A stretch of DNA of 6,122 nt from Candidatus Woesearchaeota archaeon. Lineage in GTDB: Archaea > Nanobdellota > Nanobdellia > SCGC-AAA011-G17 > GW2011-AR17. Each line of letters begins with the position of its first letter. Within the stretch, counting starts at the first letter, position 1. The notes below the pieces were generated by a model. The model saw nothing but the letters and a program-made list of their open reading frames with translations, was not told where the DNA came from and ran no database searches. The stretch is from the NCBI GenBank assembly GCA_016211095.1, contig JACQSW010000009.1:1-6122 (forward strand), in the 5' to 3' direction. The translations under genes were made by a program, and so were the position numbers. This document shows positions 1 through 4,763 of the stretch, piece by piece.

Positions 1-35
1 AAATTAGGGGTTGTAATTATTTAAAACTTTGGGTG

Positions 36-68
36 AAAAAGTAAATGTTTAGCTTGATCATAAAAATT
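36..68 (-). terminator. Weak oligo-T tracts after the GlpM-like gene
   Basis: Read on the minus strand, a T5 run (62-66) follows the TAA stop of the membrane-protein gene within a few bases, and a second T5 run lies at 36-40. Archaeal transcription often ends at oligo-T stretches without a hairpin, and I see no convincing hairpin here. Both runs are short for a strong terminator. The rest of positions 1-71 shows no gene or other signal on either strand. Confidence 0.25.
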
Positions 69-71
69 GCC

Positions 72-416
72 TTAAAATTTAAAATAAGCATATGAGAAAA
101 TTAAAGCCGCAATCACAAATATAAGGATAGAAACGGCAATTGATTTATACACTCCTATCTTAGGGGCAAAATAGATGATAGAAATCATATAAGGAGTCCA
201 TGAAACAATTGTTCCTATGAGAACAAACCTTGCATGATTAGCTACTTGTTGGGCTGACCCAAATTGCCCGATAAATAGATAAGATATCCATGTAAAAACA
301 GGGAACAATGCTGCTAATCTTGACAATAAAGGCATCCCTGACTCTTCTAAAGCTACAATCGCTGTTGTTATTATTCCGCCAGTTATGAAATAGAGCAAGT
401 ATTTTATCCATGCCAT
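72..416 (-). CDS. GlpM/DUF3147-like four-helix membrane protein
   Basis: A 114-residue integral membrane protein with four hydrophobic segments at about 5-22, 32-50, 65-82 and 92-111. The pattern resembles the small GlpM (about 109 residues in E. coli) and DUF3147 families: a Gly-Gly pair in helix 1 (13-14), an L-F-P-x-F motif opening helix 2 (37-41), and a Ser-Trp-x-Pro-Tyr stretch in helix 3 (72-76) followed by I-Y-F. The family has no settled biochemical role; the name GlpM comes from genetics in bacteria. The ATG at 416 has no Shine-Dalgarno sequence, but an AT-rich TATA-like box lies about 26 nt upstream, which suits a leaderless transcript. The stop is TAA. The gene stands apart from the surface-protein cluster. 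The membrane-protein call is secure; the family assignment is from memory of the motif pattern and is moderate. Confidence 0.65.
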   Translation of the reverse strand: MAWIKYLLYFITGGIITTAIVALEESGMPLLSRLAALFPVFTWISYLFIGQFGSAQQVANHARFVLIGTIVSWTPYMISIIYFAPKIGVYKSIAVSILIFVIAALIFSYAYFKF

Positions 417-438
417 AAGGGCAACAAGAAAGATAGAA

Positions 439-448
439 TTAATAAATT
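439..448 (-). promoter_or_regulatory. Candidate archaeal TATA box for the GlpM-like gene
   Basis: The minus strand reads AATTTATTAA here, centred about 26-27 nt before the ATG at 416. Archaeal TATA boxes usually sit about 26 nt before the transcription start. With no Shine-Dalgarno sequence before the ATG, the arrangement fits a leaderless mRNA beginning at or next to the start codon. The surroundings are AT-rich, so a chance match is quite possible. Confidence 0.35.
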
Positions 449-590
449 ATTTGTTTTGGCGTAATTGTAACTTTCTCGTGCTTTGCACTCCAACTTTTTA
501 GCAATCAATTTGAATTTTATCTTTCCGTATCAATCTCGCTAAAATTTTGTCTCATTGTGGCCTAATTTTAATAAAATAGATTGTAATCAC
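446..590 (-). pseudogene. Remnant of a RelE/ParE-like toxin gene
   Basis: A GTG at 590-588 overlaps the antitoxin stop TGA (589-587) by 4 nt, the usual coupling in antitoxin-toxin operons. The GTG frame gives VITIYFIKIRPQ, then a TGA (554-552), then DKILARLIRKDKIQID. That resembles the N-terminal strand and first helices of archaeal RelE/ParE-type toxins (the pattern R-P-x-x-D-K-x-x-x-K-L-x-K-K-D-K). The frame then stops at 500-498, but one frame over, LIAKKLECKARESYNYAK continues the expected pattern of a helix ending in A-K-K-L-E followed by a P-Y-x-Y-like segment. The last half of a normal 85-90-residue toxin is missing. I see one nonsense change, one frameshift and a 3' truncation, so the gene cannot make a full toxin. 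The homology is judged by eye. Random AT-rich sequence is the alternative, but position, coupling and motif order argue against it. Confidence 0.5.
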
Positions 591-847
591 CTTTTTTCAT
601 ATCTTTTACGCAAATCGCTTATATTTTTAAAACTAATAGCCTTTTGTTTTTTGATTTTATTCATTTCTTCTACAAATTCGGGTCTCAATTCCTGTTCTAA
701 AAAGGCTTGTTCATGTTCATCAATTATTAATGTTATAGCTCCAGATTTATTTTTCAAATAAAATTTACCTTTTACTATATTTAACACCCTATCCCATTTT
801 TCTTCTAAATCTGTTCGGGGCTTGTTGGTCTTTAATTGGGCTTCCAC
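587..847 (-). CDS. DUF2683-type antitoxin-like protein, toxin partner decayed
   Basis: An 86-residue soluble, charged protein. Residues 13-45 (L-E-E-K-x-D-R-V-L-N-I-V-K-x-K-F and K-x-K-S-x-A-I) match the pattern I know for DUF2683, a small archaeal family with a ribbon-helix-helix-like N-terminus, followed by the characteristic E-L-R-P-E-F (53-58) and a basic C-terminus rich in Lys and Arg. Members are often encoded just before RelE/ParE-type toxins, and what follows here looks like a broken toxin with a 4-nt overlap. The expected role is to neutralise the toxin and repress its own operon. The GTG at 847 is the first usable in-frame start, because a TAG lies in frame three codons upstream (856-854). 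There is no clear Shine-Dalgarno sequence, so expression may be weak. The frame itself is intact and ends in TGA. Confidence 0.7.
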   Translation of the reverse strand: MEAQLKTNKPRTDLEEKWDRVLNIVKGKFYLKNKSGAITLIIDEHEQAFLEQELRPEFVEEMNKIKKQKAISFKNISDLRKRYEKR

Positions 848-874
848 AATTTTCTATATTTCATGGTTGCAATT

Positions 875-887
875 AAGAGAAAAAAAG
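875..887 (-). terminator. T7 tract ending the surface-protein operon
   Basis: Four bases after the TAA stop of the cysteine-rich pilin-like gene (891-893), the minus strand reads C, then seven T (886-880), then CTCTT. Bare oligo-T tracts of this length are typical intrinsic terminators in archaea. It lies in the 43-nt gap that separates the surface-protein cluster from the antitoxin gene, so these are probably separate transcription units. Confidence 0.5.
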
Positions 888-890
888 TTT

Positions 891-1373
891 TTATTCTTGC
901 CAGCTGCAGCCTGTTTGTGCTGAGCAGGTTGTTGCGCTGTTTAAAACGCTGCATTGGGTTGCGGTTCCTGCGCAGTTGTTTCCTGATAGGCTGCACCCGC
1001 TTTGTTTTGCGCAGTTTTGCCCCATATCTGCGCATATGACGGCTGTTCCTGTGCATCCGTGCTTAACGCATTGCTCATCAAATGTGCCTAAGTCTTCTAG
1101 GTCTGAGCATCTAGAGTAGCCTGCGTCAGTCATTTCTTTTGGGAAGCTAGGATTATCGTATCCTACTCTGTCTTTTAGCCTACACTTAAATTCGCATGAT
1201 GCTTTTGCCAAAGCTTTTGTTTCTTTTGTTAGTTCCTTAACGTCTTTTTGTTCTCCAAATATTTTTTCCATGCCGCCTAAGAAGAATAGGGCTATGACTA
1301 TTAATGCTATTAATGCTAATGCTGCGATGATTAAGAAGTTGAGTGATAGTTCTGTGCCTTTCTTGTTATTCAA
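891..1373 (-). CDS. Cysteine-rich pilin-like surface protein (class III signal)
   Basis: I prefer the TTG at 1373, giving 160 residues that begin MNNKKG, because a strong Shine-Dalgarno (GAGGTG, 1389-1384) lies 10 nt upstream. The longer frame from a TTG at 1415 (174 residues) has poor ribosome-binding context. Lys-Lys-Gly (4-6) followed by TELSLNFL and about 22 hydrophobic residues is a class III signal sequence. The archaeal prepilin peptidase would cut after Gly6, leaving an N-terminal helix that anchors or polymerises the protein. A short charged, helix-prone linker (about 40-60) follows. The outer domain has 12 cysteines (60, 64, 89, 102, 107, 114, 121, 127, 134, 141, 150, 156). The last 40 residues repeat a C-x-x-Q-x-G-C-S pattern, suggesting small disulfide-stabilised modules. 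It is the last gene of the cluster and probably forms a pilus-like or envelope-tethered structure. Receptor or partner unknown. Confidence 0.75.
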   Translation of the reverse strand: MNNKKGTELSLNFLIIAALALIALIVIALFFLGGMEKIFGEQKDVKELTKETKALAKASCEFKCRLKDRVGYDNPSFPKEMTDAGYSRCSDLEDLGTFDEQCVKHGCTGTAVICADMGQNCAKQSGCSLSGNNCAGTATQCSVLNSATTCSAQTGCSWQE

Positions 1374-1382
1374 AATATTTTT

Positions 1383-1389
1383 CCACCTC
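1383..1389 (-). promoter_or_regulatory. Shine-Dalgarno fixing the pilin-like start at 1373
   Basis: The minus strand reads GAGGTGG, which matches the archaeal anti-Shine-Dalgarno (CACCUCC) over GAGGTG. It is followed after about 10 nt by a TTG (1373-1371). The site lies inside the longer frame that opens at TTG 1415, whose nearest purine stretch (AAAGG) is weaker and about 13 nt away. This supports the shorter N-terminus with a compact MNNKKG signal. Confidence 0.55.
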
Positions 1390-1419
1390 TTTATCCTGTT
1401 TATCTTATTTGGCAATTTA

Positions 1420-2178
1420 CTATTTAAACCTTTCTGTAACGGTCGGCGAGAGTTCTTTAATCTTTTTTCTTATTATTGCATATTTTGTTTTTATGGTTTT
1501 CAGCTTTTCTTTGTAGTTTGTTAGGTGGTGGCGTTGAAGCAGTAACTTCTTCAAGGTGGAGCTGCGCAGTTTTATCTTATTCCAGAATAATAATACAAAA
1601 ATGAGAATCGCTGCTAATAAAATGAGGCTTATTGTTAGTTTGTCCCTTGGTTTTTTGCAATCAACATCAGCCCCGGCTAAGCAATCCGGATCGCAAATGC
1701 CCTCCTTTTGGCTGATACAAACACCGTCTTTTTGTGTTAATGGGCAATCGTTTGGGCAGGACAGATAATTCTCTTCCGAATCGCACTCTGTGTTGTAATT
1801 GCAGAAATCCAAGAATTTTGTGTATAGGGCTTCATTATTTTTTAAAAATTGGAGCTTATACATTTCGGTGGTGTAAGGTATTTTTTGTTCAAAAACTGCG
1901 GAGCCTATTCTCCTGGGTGGGTCGGCTAATAGGAAGAATTCCAAATCATAGCTGGCGCTAAAAATTGTTTTTCCATCAACATCAGTTATAAGCAAAGTGT
2001 ATTCCCCTTCGGTGTAATAGCTTGATTCTTTGCCAAACGTTACATAAACTGCATCTTCTAAGATTTGGCTGTCTTCAGAAATCACCAGCCTCACATCTAA
2101 GGCGGGGTTAACAGCATAAACCGAACTAATTAAACCTAACAAAATTAGTGCCCATATCAAACTTTTTTTTACAAACAT
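1420..2178 (-). CDS. Secreted-domain protein with cysteine module and TM anchor
   Basis: A 252-residue protein with a Sec signal peptide (1-22: K4-K5, hydrophobic core, likely cut after S-V-Y-A). An extracellular beta-rich region follows (about 23-125), including a stretch that reads like one Ig/FN3-type strand pair (G-E-Y-T-L-L-I-T-D, 58-66). A cysteine module spans 126-174 with eight Cys (126, 132, 141, 145, 154, 162, 166, 174). Its two halves are related: C-P-N-D-C, and then C-D-P-D-C ending in A-D-V-D-C. A TM helix (182-199) precedes a very basic cytoplasmic tail of about 50 residues, likely helical. This cysteine pattern recurs, as I recall, in surface proteins of DPANN archaea; its function is unknown, though paired acidic and cysteine residues suggest disulfides and perhaps metal or calcium binding. 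Its ATG lies inside the end of the protease gene (10-nt overlap), so translation is probably coupled. Stop TAG. Confidence 0.7.
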   Translation of the reverse strand: MFVKKSLIWALILLGLISSVYAVNPALDVRLVISEDSQILEDAVYVTFGKESSYYTEGEYTLLITDVDGKTIFSASYDLEFFLLADPPRRIGSAVFEQKIPYTTEMYKLQFLKNNEALYTKFLDFCNYNTECDSEENYLSCPNDCPLTQKDGVCISQKEGICDPDCLAGADVDCKKPRDKLTISLILLAAILIFVLLFWNKIKLRSSTLKKLLLQRHHLTNYKEKLKTIKTKYAIIRKKIKELSPTVTERFK

Positions 2179-4601
2179 TGTAATTGCGGCTGCGATGCCA
2201 AATAGTTGTATTCTTCTATGCTGAATGAATTTAATGAAAGATAGTTTGACATTGAAGTTTTTCCCCCCTTATCTAATGATCCGTCGCTGTTTACATCTTC
2301 CGAGTTCATATCGTAATTGCCCTTGCACCACCTGCACCCCTTTACGTAAGGGTAGCCTTCCTCCGCTTCGGGTGCGCAACAATTTTCTGGGGAGCAGCCG
2401 AGCTTTTCGCTTAGCGGGTTAGGGTTTGCTTGGAATCCGCAAATGGCGCTGAAGCCTGTATCGCTGCAATCGCAGTATTGATCCCTTAAGCCGAATTTGT
2501 GCCCTAATTCGTGGACAACGTCGCCAACATATTTTTGCTCAACAATTATCGCTGCCGCACCCGAGGAGGTCCATCCCCGCTCATTATAATTGCATGCGGG
2601 TTGGCTGGCTATGTTTGAATCGTCTATTCCTACAACAAAATCGTAGTCTTGCCCAGTTACTGCTTTGTATTGGTCCGCGCAATTTTTTAAGTATTTTAAA
2701 GCGTCCTTGTAACAGTTAGGCTTTGCAGTTGGGATGAAGCACACCCCACTTGTCCAGTTTGATCCGTAATTTGTTTTTTCGTCGGCAAAAAGTTTTTTGA
2801 ACCTCAATGGGCACTTGTTCAATGGGGCTGCTTTTAAGAAGGAGTCTAATGCTTTGTTTGCGAATTCAAAATATGATTCACTTGATTCCCAATTTACAGG
2901 TATGGCTAATACTCTGAGGTTGATTTCTTCTAAAAAGTCTTCTTTGTTGCCGTAAAGTGAGCAGTCCTTGTTGCTTATGGTGCAGTCAGGGGGAAATATT
3001 ATTTTGTCCCTTATATCTTTTGGGAAATAACAAACTGGGTTAACATAATTGTTGGTCCCTTCTTTAACCACAACAACTTTTTGTTTGTCTTCTTTTCCAA
3101 AACAAACTTTCTCTTGAGGCACGTTTTGTGGTAAGGATTTATCTATCAAAGATATGGCCAAGTCTTGTTCTTTCAGCCCTCTCCGCGGGGCTAATATCCC
3201 TATTTGCTGCCCCTTTTCTACCCTGCTTCCAATCGCTAAATTTGAAGATGGCAAGGCATTCCCGTATTCTAGCCTGAATTTGTCTTGGTCAATAACAATT
3301 TTTCTTTCTGCATCGCTCATTTCGGTTATCTCTCCTGATTCTACGGCAAATATTTTGCTTCCCTCTTCTTGTTTTATGCTTATCCCCTTGTTGCACTGCC
3401 TCGTCTCAGTTGTTCCGAAACAAGAGGTTAAATAATAATTTTTATCTGCGCTTTCTGCTGGCCAGCTATGCGAATAATTTTCTCCGGAAGCAACAGGGCA
3501 TGTTTGCACATTTATAAGGTTGGTTTTTGATTTTTTATCAGGCATCAAGAACGCGAAGCTGTCTTTTACAAAAGCAAATTTTATCCCTCCGCCAAAAAAG
3601 TAAATCTTGGAAAGATTAATTGGGGAGCTAAGTGATGGAATCCCAAGTTTGCAGTCTTCAAAGAAGTTGAATGTTCCGTTCATTATTGAGAAGCAGCCCT
3701 CCTTCGCTAAGGCTAAATAATTAAGGGGGGGTTCAAGATAGAATGGCTGGGCCAAATCAAATGTTTTTTCTGCGCGTATCGAAGTGTTGGTTGGAACAAA
3801 ATTTTCTTCTCGCGAAATTACTAGCTGAATCTTCAAGTCTTGGGCTGCCACTACCCTAATAAAATAATTTGGAGGTAGATCTTGTAAGGAGATGGTGCAT
3901 GCGCATTCTTGGGTTGACAAACTTTTTTTGCAGCCAAAATATTGCTGGGTAAAATCATCAAAAACTTTTTTTGCCTTCTCCTCAATCTTAATATCCTTGA
4001 AAGAGCAGGGGGGTATTTGGGAGAAATATTTTTTTATTTGATCCTCAGAAAGGTTTGAATAGATGGAGAGCCTTTTTGTTAATAAGCAGGCGTCATTCTT
4101 TGATGGCTTATAAATTTCTTGGATGGAAGGAAAAAAGTAGTATTTTTCTTTGAAAGATTCGGCGAAAAATCCTTCATTATCTGCACGCAGGTTTATGTTT
4201 TTTAATGGGCTGCATGATTGTTTGCTGTTTTTTAGCACCCCTGTCGTTATCCCTTCCAAATCCTCGGAGCGAAGCACATCGCCTTCGGTGTCTGTTAGGG
4301 TTATTGTTGTTTTTTGTTGGTCTTCATCAATATTTAAGGTGTACCCCCCCGTGAAAGGCAGGGGGTATACATCGCATAAGCAGTCTTCCCCGTTCAGGCA
4401 GTCTTTGTAAGCCTTCACTAGGTTGCTAAACATGTTAGTGGCTTGCTGGCGTTCGTAGTCGTCGCTGCGCGCAACTTTTATAAGAATATTTTCTTTCAGA
4501 ATGTCTGCTTTGCTAAAAATTTCGGTGAAAGAAGCAAGGAGTATCAATCCGACAGAAAGAGACAGGATAAGGGTTACAAGCAAAGAAATTGAAAAACGCA
4601 T
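2169..4601 (-). CDS. Membrane-anchored metzincin-like protease with dead LytM domain
   Basis: An 810-residue protein. One N-terminal TM helix (about 5-27) anchors it with the bulk outside. Residues 30-380 are Cys-containing and beta-rich, with no family I recognise. Residues about 390-486 follow the layout of LytM/M23 peptidases (S-C-F-G, G-x-K-I-F-A-V-E-S-G, G-x-x-V-x-K-G-Q-Q-I-G) but lack the zinc ligands: the H-x-G-x-D motif reads N-K-G-I-S (404-408), Y-x-H reads Y-G-N (446-448), and H-x-H reads D-L-A (480-482). About 556-810 form a zinc protease: HELGHKFGLRDQY (697-709), with ligands His697, His701 and probably Asp707 and catalytic Glu698, and a Met-turn-like S-M-S-N-Y (783-787). This fits metzincins with an Asp third ligand, including M64-like enzymes. 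A calcium-loop-like D-V-N-S-D-G-S-L-D (769-777) and many cysteines lie between. Substrate unknown. It starts 6 nt after the mini-pilin stop. Confidence 0.8.
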   Translation of the reverse strand: MRFSISLLVTLILSLSVGLILLASFTEIFSKADILKENILIKVARSDDYERQQATNMFSNLVKAYKDCLNGEDCLCDVYPLPFTGGYTLNIDEDQQKTTITLTDTEGDVLRSEDLEGITTGVLKNSKQSCSPLKNINLRADNEGFFAESFKEKYYFFPSIQEIYKPSKNDACLLTKRLSIYSNLSEDQIKKYFSQIPPCSFKDIKIEEKAKKVFDDFTQQYFGCKKSLSTQECACTISLQDLPPNYFIRVVAAQDLKIQLVISREENFVPTNTSIRAEKTFDLAQPFYLEPPLNYLALAKEGCFSIMNGTFNFFEDCKLGIPSLSSPINLSKIYFFGGGIKFAFVKDSFAFLMPDKKSKTNLINVQTCPVASGENYSHSWPAESADKNYYLTSCFGTTETRQCNKGISIKQEEGSKIFAVESGEITEMSDAERKIVIDQDKFRLEYGNALPSSNLAIGSRVEKGQQIGILAPRRGLKEQDLAISLIDKSLPQNVPQEKVCFGKEDKQKVVVVKEGTNNYVNPVCYFPKDIRDKIIFPPDCTISNKDCSLYGNKEDFLEEINLRVLAIPVNWESSESYFEFANKALDSFLKAAPLNKCPLRFKKLFADEKTNYGSNWTSGVCFIPTAKPNCYKDALKYLKNCADQYKAVTGQDYDFVVGIDDSNIASQPACNYNERGWTSSGAAAIIVEQKYVGDVVHELGHKFGLRDQYCDCSDTGFSAICGFQANPNPLSEKLGCSPENCCAPEAEEGYPYVKGCRWCKGNYDMNSEDVNSDGSLDKGGKTSMSNYLSLNSFSIEEYNYLASQPQLQCL

Positions 4602-4607
4602 CTTCTT

Positions 4608-4760
4608 TTAAACCCCTAAGAAGTTTCTAAAAAAATCTTTGATAAATAAGAGTATTCTGTCCCTTATCGTTGTAGAAAGTGTAAGCATCAAGATAAGTAT
4701 TGTTAGCCCTAATAGTATCACTGCCATATATTCCCATGCCAGCTTCCCTTTTTTGTTCAT
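4608..4760 (-). CDS. Fifty-residue mini-pilin (class III signal peptide)
   Basis: A 50-residue ORF, ATG to TAA. It begins MNKKG and continues KLAWEYMAVILLG. Cleavage after Gly5 would place Glu at +5, the hallmark of type IV pilin-like proteins. A hydrophobic helix (about 11-29) is followed by a short amphipathic basic segment, R-D-R-I-L-L-F-I-K-D-F-F-R, and nothing more: the mature protein would be about 45 residues, essentially a bare pilin helix. The ATG is 3 nt after the stop of the AlbA_2 gene, with an AGAGG (4779-4775) about 14 nt upstream inside that gene's end, and its own stop is 6 nt before the protease ATG. Tight spacing on both sides supports a real gene. It may be a minor pilin, an assembly primer or a small membrane partner of the protease. 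Confidence 0.75.
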   Translation of the reverse strand: MNKKGKLAWEYMAVILLGLTILILMLTLSTTIRDRILLFIKDFFRNFLGV

Positions 4761-4763
4761 TGT

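Noticed and set aside
1..71. Possible small gene or RNA at the left edge
   Set aside because: The only start-to-stop frame I found (minus strand, 14 codons) has no supporting features, and no structured RNA signature was visible.
552..554. TGA inside the toxin-like remnant read as a recoded sense codon
   Set aside because: The neighbouring antitoxin gene uses TGA as its stop, a second stop and a frameshift follow, and the C-terminal half is missing. Decay explains all of this; recoding does not.
862..864. ATG at 864 as the true antitoxin start
   Set aside because: It is out of frame with the antitoxin and reaches a TAA after ten codons. Only the GTG at 847 opens the conserved frame.
832..1056. 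Minus-strand open frame of 74 codons bridging the pilin-like tail and the antitoxin start
   Set aside because: It is an out-of-frame shadow of the cysteine-rich pilin-like gene. Its product is an Arg-rich, low-complexity sequence with no domain, and it overlaps two better-supported genes.
3154..3435. Plus-strand open frame of 93 codons
   Set aside because: It is antisense to the LytM-like domain of the large surface protein, and its composition is typical of a complementary-strand artefact.
3140..3440. Active M23 endopeptidase
   Set aside because: None of the three zinc-ligand motifs is preserved, so I call it a degenerate LytM-like domain only.
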